From assembly GCA_949318235.1 (NCBI GenBank), contig OX439131.1, forward strand, positions 49,626,422 through 49,690,421: a stretch of 64,000 nt of DNA, given 5' to 3'. The notes under the pieces were generated by a model. It had not been told where the DNA came from. It saw only the letters and a program-made list of their open reading frames with translations, and made no database searches. Positions 27,229 through 37,616 of this stretch are shown piece after piece. Within the stretch, counting starts at the first letter, position 1. Each line of letters starts with the position of its first letter. A program made the translations under genes and the position numbers. Origin of the DNA: Ecdyonurus torrentis (Eukaryota; Arthropoda; Insecta; Ephemeroptera; Heptageniidae).

Positions 27229-27379
27229 CATGTATAGTGTGTGGTGGTATAGAATTTATTTTCAAGCTGATTTAAAACTAAAATAAAATATAAAAAATAT
27301 AAAAATATAGTGGCTATAGTTTAAAAAAAATTCTATACATAGTGATTGTAAAAAAATAATAATAATAATATAAAATATA

Positions 27380-27850
27380 CACATGCTACTTTGAGTAGAT
27401 GTATATATACAACAGACGAGAAGATTCCAGAGCCATTTTCGTAACTAACGAACCAATATTGTTAAGTCGCCAACCTATTCCGAATGATCCACCTTCGTGT
27501 ACAGGAAGCCTCGACGTTATGCAAAGACTATTATAGCCTGCGACCATAAGAAGATAACTGATTTACATGGACCATATATTGGGGAAATGAAGACAGGAAA
27601 CCAAATTTACGATCCCTACAGCTTCACCCGGCTTCTCGAGGCATCCGTAGTCCCTTGCCTCTATGATTTTCATTCTTCAGCACAAAGTATGCCGTGAATA
27701 CACGCATACCTGGCAAGATTGTGAAACCTTAGCAAATGGCAGCCTTTCACACCCAGGAACACAACATGTCCCATCCGCAAGGGTCATTAGTTACGCTTTT
27801 GTAATTAAGTTTTTATTATAGCTCTAATCGGTAAGGGCAAGGGTCATTTT
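27380..27850 (+). repeat. Repeat R, copy 2
   Basis: Second direct copy of the segment at 24300; the longest surviving open frame is 27497-27697. Following sequence (AAGGGTCATTTT, TTCTCACATGTTTAATA) is also shared with the region after copy 3 (31640-31720), so the repeated block extends beyond R. Confidence 0.6.
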
Positions 27851-28243
27851 ACCGTAAAAAATTAAGACTACATTTGATTTTTCTCACATGTTTAATATAC
27901 CAAATTAAAGTCTAAATTTTGTGTTGATTTTGTTTTTAATTTAAATGTACAAAGCGGTTTGCGAAAACAAATAAAAAAAATAAAAAAAAGAGAAGAATTT
28001 CCAAACAAAGATTACTTTTTTTTCTGAAGTAGTTCAACTAATGGACCACTTGCAATAAAATGTTTTTAATTGTTGCAGCAAGAAAGTGAAAACGACTTTT
28101 ACATAAGAAATGCGTTAAGAATTATTCAAATTATTTTAAAAAGTTCAAGACACAGAGAGAGCGGCCAATTGGCAAGAGCTCGAGCTTTGAAGTCTTTGGA
28201 GTCTTTGCAGGTAAACTAATTGATGATTCTATGGATTCTTTTA

Positions 28244-28450
28244 TTGATTTGTATACAAGTTAGCAGCTTCAGTAGCCAGTTCAATGTAATCAGTTCGTCA
28301 CCAGGATTACATTGTACTCTGGCTACTGAAGCTGCTAACATCAATCAATATTGATTTGTATACAAGTTAGCAGTTTCAGTAGCCAGTTCAATGTATACTC
28401 CTGGTGACGAGCTGATTACATTGTACTGGCTACTTAAGCTGCTAACATCA
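28244..28450. repeat. Family J palindromic repeats (duplicate copy)
   Basis: Near-identical counterpart of 21393-21596, including the CTACTTAAGCTGCTAACATC variant, confirming that the introns were duplicated together with the exons. Confidence 0.85.
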
Positions 28451-28662
28451 GTGTATGCTTTAAGTGCACTTCACTCGTAAGTTATATAAGCCCCAATGTA
28501 AGACTAATGTTATTAAATATTGCAGTTTCACCAACATATGGAGACAACACAGACCATCTCTGTACCTGACACACAGGACACCAACGTCCTAGAGGTGATG
28601 TCACGTAGCATGCAGGTACGTCATACTTATATTGTGTCGCTGCTGTATTGAAGTTGTTTGTA

Positions 28663-28770
28663 TCAATCAATATTGATTTATGTGATTTGTATACAATTAA
28701 ACTAGCAGCTTCAGTAGCCAGTGCAATGTAATCAGCTCACCACCAGGATTACATTGCACTGGCTACTGAA
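28663..28770. repeat. Family J palindromic repeat (duplicate copy)
   Basis: Counterpart of 21797-21897, with small length differences. Confidence 0.75.
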
Positions 28771-28862
28771 AACTACAATATAAAAAACAGCAATACAAGA
28801 CTATACATTTTTTTAAGGTTAATGTGCAAAAACTAGACACAATCAGTCACTGATATGTGTGA

Positions 28863-29760
28863 CAGGGGCGGATCCAGGAATTTTTTTAGGGGGGGGGGGG
28901 GCGATCCCCCAGGAAAATAATCATGAAGGACCGGGGGTGGGGTAGCGTGCCGCATGCGAAAAATTTTATTTGGCCACGCCCCTTTTTGGAAAAAATTGCA
29001 AAATTAGTATGTCTTTGAAAAAATATTCTTGAATTGCAAAATTTTTGATTTGGTAGTTTTTTTCTTTTTTTTTTTTCCTTTTTTTATATGTAAGCAAAAA
29101 AAGAAGTAAAAGTAAGACAAAATTATTTCTGGAATATTTTCTATTTTGATCTCTTCAAAATCCTTTTTTTCTTTTATTTCCATTCTCCCTACAATCAAAT
29201 ATGCAATAAATTATTAATGTTATTTCATTGAAAAAAAAAAAATCTTGAAAACAAAAAATCTTTAAAAAAAGGGCAAAATTTAATAAACCATTAATATTGT
29301 GTATTATTATTATTATTATTATTTTTTTTTTTTTTTGTATCCCAATTTACTAAAAACTGTTTTGCACTTTTTAATACTATTATGATATTGTAAAACATAA
29401 CTTGTATTTGGAGGGAAAAATATTTTGAGATAAAAATTATAAAATTTACACTAAAGTTTTTTTTTTTTTTTTTTAGTTCTTATCGCGAGCAAAATATTTT
29501 GTGGATGTGCAAGTATTAACAGAACTATATCTCTGATATATTACCCTGATGACATGACAACTAAGGGGATGTTAAAATTATTTTTTGTTATATAGTCAGA
29601 ATTCAAACGCTTAGACAGTAATAAAAGTTCCGCCGAAGGCGCAAAAAAAAAATTATTGGACTAATTTTTTTTTAATTTTTGCTCATTTTTTCCACCCACG
29701 TGGGCCATTTGGGAGGGGCTTTCGCCCCCACCGCCCCCCCCCCCCCGGGATCCGCCCCTG
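28863..29760. mobile_element. Non-autonomous hAT element in the duplicated locus
   Basis: Ends CAGGGGCGGATCCAGG; 898 bp; clearly the same family as 18116-18994. Flanking octamers ATGTGTGA and ATTGTTGA are imperfect, but both resemble ATGTTTGA, the unoccupied site at 21998-22005 in the parent intron. It therefore inserted after the duplication and the target duplication has decayed. Confidence 0.85.
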
Positions 29761-30849
29761 ATTGTTGATGTATGTTGACAGAGGTCTACAAGGTCAAGGG
29801 TCATGTCTAGCCAGCCTCAACAAGGTGAAGAAGAGACTATGTGGGTACACAACCAGGTGATGAAGTAGAGACTGTGGCTACTCAACCAGGTGATGAAGTA
29901 GAGACTGTGGGTACACAACCAGGTGATGAAGTAGAGCCTGTGGCTACTCAACCAGGTGATGAAGTAGAGACTGTGGCTTCACAACCAGGTGATGATGACA
30001 TCCAGGTCAAACCAGGTGAAGACGAGACTCAAGCTCCCCAGAACATCAGTGAGACGTCAACTGCTACCTCACCTCAACCTGAGGATCAATTAACCTGCTA
30101 ACCATTTTGTACCATGGTATGTCTGTCTTTGTTTCCCTCCCTCCCTCCCTCTCCATATCTCTCTCTCTCTCTCTCTTGACATGTAATCAAAGTTGTGATC
30201 AGTCACATATTGACACACTACGTTGTTTTTATTGCAGCTGTGGCACTCTGGCCACTATGCTAAATGTTGGACAGCTCCGAGATCTACTTGTAGTTCTCGA
30301 GTATTGTTCCAAGTCCACCAAGAAGAAGTTCGAGTGTTCTCAGTGTCTGTGTGTTCTGCCAGGCTGGCTTCTATTCTTACACCTGGTGTGGGTTCATCAA
30401 GTGGACAATGTTATGACTATAATTAATCACTTTAAGTTTTAACATAATAATTGCTAGGCAATGCATTTTTATTTATTTTTTTTTTTTTTGTTTGTTGTTT
30501 AAGAAAAAGTAATTTTTCATTTAAATATTTAACATCTTTTATTACACCATATACATATCACAAAAACTTAATAATTTTGTATTTTCAAAAAGTTATATAT
30601 GAAATTGTAGCTTAAAAACTAAGAAACACAGCTATGTTATTTGTGTTATAGGTTATGATTCAAGTTTTCGATATAACTGGGAAAAACTAAAACTACATTC
30701 AATTTTCAATGTTATTCTAATGGAGTAAATAAATACTTTGCACTATAAAATTGTTTGTGTTTACTGCCTGTTTTTAGGATGCATTGAGTTGAGTTAAATA
30801 TGTTTGTGTCATGTTTTTTTTTATATAATTAAAAAAAACGTGCACATAA

Positions 30850-31275
30850 ATGCACACATGTATATAACAGATACGACGGTTCATGAGCCAAATCCATTAC
30901 AAGCTGAGCCTGTGTTAAGATGCCAACCTATTCCTAATGATCCACCTTCGTGTACAGGAAGTCTCGCTATGCAAAGACTATTATAGCCTGCGACCATAAG
31001 AAGGTAACTGATTTACATGGACCATATTGAGAAATGAAGACAGGAAACCAAATATACGATCCCTACAGCTTCACCCGACTTCTAGAGGCGTCCGGAGCCT
31101 ATTGCCTCTCATTTATTCATTCTACAGCACAAAGTATGCCATGCAAATAACATGCATACTTGGCAAGAATGTGAAGTCTTAGAAGTGCTTCTCACACCCA
31201 AGAACACAATAACATTCTAATATGTAACGTGTCCCATCTGCAAGGGTCATTAAGTAAGGTTTTTTATTTATGTTT
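30850..31275 (+). repeat. Repeat R, copy 3
   Basis: Third direct copy of the 24300 segment, about 0.4 kb downstream of the truncated PARP duplicate. An open frame at 30804-30986 ends within it (TTVHEPNPLQAEPVLRCQPI). This copy and the first are both 3' of a PARP tail, so R was probably part of the duplicated unit. Confidence 0.6.
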
Positions 31276-31394
31276 TTACTAGCACTCCATAAAGCCATAG
31301 ACCGCATAAAACAAGATGTGCTTTTTAATGAATAAACACGAAATGGGATCTTCAAAACTGATGACAATTTTTACCAGAATGTTAAAGTAGCCCC

Positions 31395-31625
31395 ACGAGA
31401 GAGCGTGAAAAAACTGTAAAGTATGCAATTTGCGTGAAAATTCATGTTTATGACGTCAGAAACATGCAAAAATTAGTACGAAAATGTTATGCGGGTTGCA
31501 TAAATCGAATTTTCTAATCTCTGCTACGGGGCTACTCTTGGGTTTTGGGACAAACTAACGTTATTTTTGTAAATCCCATCAAGTGTTTTGTGATATAAAT
31601 GCTTATGTTTTTCTCCGGTCTATTC
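31395..31625 (+). repeat. Dispersed repeat, inverted copy at the window end
   Basis: Contains AATTCATGTTTATGACGTCA-type sequence, ATGCGGGTT and CATCAAGTGTTTT. The inverse complement occurs at 63791-64000. Carries TGACGTCA at 31451. Confidence 0.6.
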
Positions 31626-32215
31626 CTATAAGTATAGGATAAGGGTCATTTTTTTTAGTTTTTTTTTTTTGTCATTTTTAAGGGATTTAAGTTTTTCTCA
31701 CATGTTTAATAAATAATAAAAAAGCCTAAATCTTGCACGTTTTGAAAATGATTTTGAAATTGTAGTGCATGAAGCAGTTTGCAATGACAAAAAAAAAAAA
31801 TCCAAATGGAGTAAACTTTTTTGTTTCCTAATGCAGTGCTGTGGATTCACCTTTTTCATGCTTTTTTGAGATATTTGAAGGTCACACATTAGGTTGCATG
31901 AAATCAGGTGCATTTAAACTCTGCTGGCATTTTAAAATTATTAAAAGTTTACAAGCTAAAAAGGAAATAATCAAATGTAAAGAACAAAAACTATGATTAT
32001 AAAGCAATTTTACTTCATTTTTATCTTGTTATTTTACATGAAAGATTTCTTTTGAATTTTATTATTACTTGTATTAATATATTATTTATTATTATTTTAT
32101 TATTGACGGTTAAATTCTGATGATTTTTAAAGTCATTTCAAAAATGTAAAAGAGCGTGCTGATAAGTAAATCACTACAACTAGCTAACTCTCTAAACCTC
32201 AATGTGATCACATAA

Positions 32216-32450
32216 TAGAGGACTTGCAAAAGTAGGTTTAGTGAGAAAATAAACAAACTGACAGCCCAAATCTACTAACAAAGTGGTAGCAGACGACTTA
32301 GTGTTCCTGTCTACATTTAACATGCTTTCTTATGGTGGAATGCAGCAGCTATAACTTGAGTTAGAATTATTTTTCAGAGCTGAAATTTTTACTGTAGCTT
32401 ACTGAGCCTATACAAGCTTTTGTTTTCCTGGATTTCAAGTGATTTCACAC
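32216..32450. repeat. Half of a family-M MITE
   Basis: Matches the left arm of 24760-25262 (AGAGGACTTGCAAA to TCCTGGATTTCAAGTGATTT) and then stops. The missing arm was replaced by unrelated sequence containing CGTTTA-type words (32450-33050). Confidence 0.7.
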
Positions 32451-33249
32451 TAAAAAATAGACGTGTATAATCGACGTTCTAAACGTTGAAAACCTTGTAC
32501 ACAGTTTCGTCATGCTTTAAACGTTGATATTTAACGCTTACGTGTGACGTCACAAACGTTTACAATCAACGCTTAATTACAATTAAATGAAAAAGAACCA
32601 AACTCAACTGGTAATTAGTACTGTATCATAAATTTTTGAATGACCGATTTGGGTATGAAAAATCGAGTTACATCCAAAAATGGAATAAAATTTCTAACGG
32701 GTTGATAACTTTTCGAAAAAAAAACGCACTTTATGGGCAGAAATAAAAAAAAAACTCAAAATTTTTTTTTCGTTGATTCTATAGTTAAAGAATAAAAAAT
32801 AAACACTATTTATTCTTATGCATATTTTGATTTTTCGCATAGAACACAGGAAATTGTGTAAAGTAAGTTTTTATATTATTTCTAATTAGGTGGAGAAGGA
32901 CGTTTATTCCGTTGAAAATTGACGGTTTTTATCAACTCTATTTATGCTGATAAATCAACGTTTAAAGTGAAATTGTACTTAAGTATTGAGTTTTCAATAC
33001 AATAAGAGTTGAGTTTTGAAACGTTAATTATCAACACTTATGTGAGAAAAATAATATTGACCCAAAAAAAGCTAATTTTCCAAAGAAAATAGCCAAAAAC
33101 TAGATTTGTCTTATGCTGAGCAATGTTATTCATTGCTTAAGAAAGTTTCAAAAAGCATTCAGAATGACGTCATGCGTACACAACCTAAAGCTAGTTTGTC
33201 TGTAAAGAAATATTTACCTTTAGTGAAGTTCAGTCTGAAATGTTTATCA

Positions 33250-33449
33250 NNNNNNNNNNNNNNNNNNNNNNNNNNNNNNNNNNNNNNNNNNNNNNNNNNN
33301 NNNNNNNNNNNNNNNNNNNNNNNNNNNNNNNNNNNNNNNNNNNNNNNNNNNNNNNNNNNNNNNNNNNNNNNNNNNNNNNNNNNNNNNNNNNNNNNNNNNN
33401 NNNNNNNNNNNNNNNNNNNNNNNNNNNNNNNNNNNNNNNNNNNNNNNNN
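33250..33449. other. Assembly gap (200 N)
   Basis: A run of exactly 200 N. The true length is probably unknown. The sequence just left of it (TATGCTGAGCAATGTTAT, TGACGTCA at 33165) belongs to the family of the 62.0-63.0 kb palindrome, so the gap probably hides the rest of such an element. Confidence 0.95.
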
Positions 33450-34790
33450 TAGAAAAAAAATTAGAGCTACGTCCACTTTTTTTTGTCACCATAAATTTTA
33501 ATTTTTTTTTTTACACAAAAACAGTTTTTTTTTGCAAAGAAGAAAAGTGGTTTCAGAGTGGCATTTTAATTTTAATTTATCTTGCAAAAGTTTTTAACCT
33601 CTACTGTTAATTGATATTGATAAATCACGATATTTTTATATTAAAATAAAACATAATTATATGTGTTTTTTTATAATTATTTAATTAAATTGTCATTTTT
33701 TCTGTTGCATATATTTTTTTCCCTTCATGAAAAATAGGGACCTGTCCCAGGTAAATCGGGACGTCTGGTCAGCCTACGCATGAGTAGTAAGGAGAAACGG
33801 AAGCGGATGTGACCGACATCGTTTATAGTCGATCTCAAAACCGTTGTTCCCTTACTAGTCAATAGAAATTATATAAGAAGTCTTGTTTAGTTTTTTTTAC
33901 TTGTCTTTCAATAAAATTCAACATGTAAGCTGGCCTAACTTGTTTCAATGATGTTTATTTATCAAATACTCTTTACATTTAATAATCACTATAACGTAAG
34001 AAAGAATAAGTGAAATGTTGGAAAGTGCAGCTAAAGTACTTCAAAGAGTACTGCTGAGGTAAAAAATTTTAAGTCTCGTTTTTAAAATAATTTTTAAATT
34101 ATAATTTGCTTGACGTTTTAAAGAGATATATTTACCCTTATCATGACTGTTGTTATCTTATCATTGCATCAGAGTTGCAGAAACAATTTTTTTTTAGTTT
34201 GCACTGACTCGATATTTTGAAGTATATAGCAAAATTTTAATCTTTATGATTACTAACAAACACGACAAGTATTTAGTATTTGAATATTGATTAAAATAAA
34301 ACCCACAATAGTTAAGGCCATTAGGTCGATGTAGTTTTAAACATAAGCAACAAAAAAATTGGAATAAAAATATTTGCATAACATTATTGTATTATCATGG
34401 TAGACATTTCAGCGCGGCTATATACACTGACTGCGCGCTGTAGCTGCTAACTACGGCATATGAAATTCAAGCGTGACAGATGCATGTGATACCGCTCATT
34501 ATTGTCTTTTGTCGATAAGAAAGCGTCTCTAAATTTTAAATGCATCGTATAACACTGACAGCAAAAAAGTTTCACATCAATTGAAAGATCAGGCTATGTT
34601 ATTTCTAACAATTTTATAATTAGAAATGTTACTTGGTAAGTTTTAAATATAAACGAAGAATAAATTATGGTTCATATTTGCTCAGCATATTATGAAAATA
34701 AAAATATTAGTGGTTTCTTCGATAAATTTGCTTTAAATTAGAAAATATTAAAAAATATATATTTTTATTGGTCAGTAACAAAATAATAAG
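33450..34790. other. AT-rich intergenic DNA with a half family-A MITE
   Basis: The stretch at 33770-33866 is one arm of a family-A element (GAAACGGAAGCGGATGTGA to AGTCAATA). I see nothing else recognisable. Confidence 0.5.
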
Positions 34791-34794
34791 TTGA

Positions 34795-37575
34795 AGCAAG
34801 GGTAAACACTTGAGATCAAGGTTCGTTTTATTCCATATTATTGTAGAATGGATCGAACCAAGATTAGTGATAGTCATTCGACCTACCCGAGGTCTTCCGG
34901 GTCTTCCGTGCGCCGTCTATCGCGTAAAAACAGAAAACTGCGTGACGTCACCCGTGACCAACTTGATGTTGTGGCATAGACGTTTTGCTTTAATGAAGGT
35001 TTGCATTATTTGCTGACGTATTTCTGTTTTTAAATGCAGCGCTTTTAAATTTTAAATATAGAGTTAGAAAGAACTAAAGTAAATGAATCGGGCCATTGTT
35101 TGTCGATATTGTAAGTGGATCGCGAGCAGTGGCGAAACAAACAGTTGAGATGTGCGCGAGGACAGCTGTTATCGGGACAAGCAAGGCAGATAATAAAGTT
35201 ATTTGATTTCATCCACCAAGATGTCGATTCATAGGTAACTTAACGTGCCAAAGACCACGGGGATAATTTAAAATTTGCCTTTTCAACCCTTAATGAGAAT
35301 AGGGGTAGTTCATCCCTAAAATTAAAGTTCTCGTATCTGAGTGCAACTAAGACTGTTACCTGGGTAACTTGACGTGAAAAAGACAATGGTGAAAATAAAA
35401 AATGTGCATCTTCAACCCTTAACAAGAGTAGAGGTAGTTTATCCCCAAAATTAAAATTCTCGTATCTGACAAGGGCGGGTATCCTAATGAGACACGAGAT
35501 GGAAGCTGCCACTTGGAGGGGTGAATGACCTCCCGACCAAAAGTTACCCTATAAAATATTACGCCCCCATACGCACTTTTACGGCAGTTATGGCCGTAAA
35601 CGTAAAACATGGTTTTTACATGTAATTAAATGGGACTAAAATTTAATAAAAAATTTATTTTAGTACCTCGACGTTCAAGGGGTCAAATTATATGTAAAAA
35701 ATGACGTAGTTTTTGAAAATCAACTTTTTGTGGCCGTAAAAAAATAATTACGGCTCCCAGGGGCTCCAACGCTACATATGACCCCTACTTTAGGTCATTG
35801 AATTGTCTATGAAAATTCGAAAAATATTTTTTTCGAACTTTAACAAAATTAGGCGGAAACTGCATAAAATTTGCCATCGATTGATGTATATTACATTGGG
35901 TTTGCATAAAATACACCGGCGGCAGCGGTCGAGAAAGCGGTCATAATAGGTAGTTTTTGTTCGTGGCCGTAAAATTAACATAGGCTATATAGCCAAATTG
36001 GCAAGTTTTTGACCGATTAACATAAAAGTGATGGATCTTATGTAAAATGATGCGTTCTTTTCAATAAAATCACTTTTGAAATCGATATCTCAAATTAGGA
36101 GTCACCAGAGGCAATTTAATTATAGTACTCCCTCCTCTCCCATATAAATAGCATTGCAAGTGGAACAAAGTGACGAATAACGCGAGACTGGTGCAAAATA
36201 GGAGAAAATATATAAGAGTCTTACCTACCTTTTTTTGGGTCATTTTATCAGAATCGATTACTAAAATTACCTTAATTTCCAAAAAAAAAAAATCCACATA
36301 AGCCCCTGTATAATGGAAAAAAAGCTCTCAAAAAATCGTCAAAAATGACCCATATTTCTTAACAATTACGAAAACATTAAAATTCGTCAAAAGCTATGAA
36401 AGTTACAAGGTAGCCCCTGGCAAACTTTTTAAAGAAGACTATAATACTCTCCTTTCCATGTTCGTATCATGAAATTCAGACTATAATTTCTATTAGAAAA
36501 AAGGGCCTTAAAATGGATCCAAAAATAACAGTTTTTTGCTTGTGTAGGCTACCCAAAATATTACAACCCACAGTGCACTACATCAGGATTGCTCAATTTT
36601 TTGCGCTCCACACGCTGGTTACCCTTAAAATGTCGTAACTCTACTTTTCACGACGTTTCAGTTGACAAAAGGGTTTCGAGGGGGGTCGAAAGAAGGGGGA
36701 CCCCTTCTTTGTTTTTTGGGTCAAAAAACTTTTTATCTCATATTTTCATGTTACACATGATTTTAGGTCAATTTTGCTGCCCTGATTACGAATCTGAAAT
36801 CAGTTTTGCATAATTGTAAATATATAGCGTCACAATGCCAATTTTATTTTTTTGTCCTATTTAAACGCACGTTAAATTTCTGAAAAATGGACGAGCTAAT
36901 AAGTCGCTTAATAATGCAAATACTCGAAAATATGCAAATTTCAAACACACTTTATTTTTACGTTTACTTCCTATATACATCAATATATCACGCAAAAATT
37001 CAAAAATTTTATTTTTCATTTGCATGAAAGTTTATTACATATAAGCATAGATAACACGCGCTCGTTTCCGACTCACAGGCTTGCTGAGGCATGCCAACGT
37101 ATAAAAAGTCGTATGCTGGCAATCATAAAAAATAAAATAAGTAAAAAACATGTAACAAATAGCCTATTTTTTTTACTACTCCGATCATCAATAAGGAATG
37201 CAACTCGTATAATCACGCCTTTTACCTCCACCAACTGTTGAAATCGAAAATTGCAAAAAAAAAAAAAAAATACTATCCGCATATGTTTCAATAAACATGA
37301 CGTAAATTTTTTTGATAAATAGCATATTTGGTAGAAGGATCTGCTATTTCTCAAATATTTTTAACCTTTTACGCTTTAAAAAAGAATATGTTTATTGATA
37401 AAATTGCTTGGCAAATGATGGAGAAAAGAGTTGTTGTTTTTTGCTCAAAAAATCGAGATTTAAAATTACTCTACGGTATATTTTTACGTACGCAACACGA
37501 AAATCCACCAATATGTATAGATTATAGGAATAGGGAATTAAAGAATAATATCTCGTTTTTAACATAGTTGCGGAT

Positions 37576-37616
<41 letters not shown>

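Larger units (their letters stand above)
28148..30442 (+). pseudogene. Truncated tandem duplicate of the PARP gene 3' end
   Basis: The copy starts abruptly inside the exon equivalent to 21251-21355 and keeps the introns and exons to the stop: 28148-28210 (partial), about 28526-28615, 29785 to about 30114, and 30238-30442. It lacks the whole catalytic domain. The repeat exon has a 2-bp insertion before the 11-aa array and a later insertion of about 4 bp; read in the array's frame it stops at 30099-30101, before the donor. The array has four full units plus a degenerate one, one more than the parent. The first three homologous segments and their introns are almost identical to the parent. The last exon is full length and keeps its C-x2-C-x11-H-x4-H finger but differs from the parent at roughly a third of residues. 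A hAT element sits in its intron. Confidence 0.8.
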
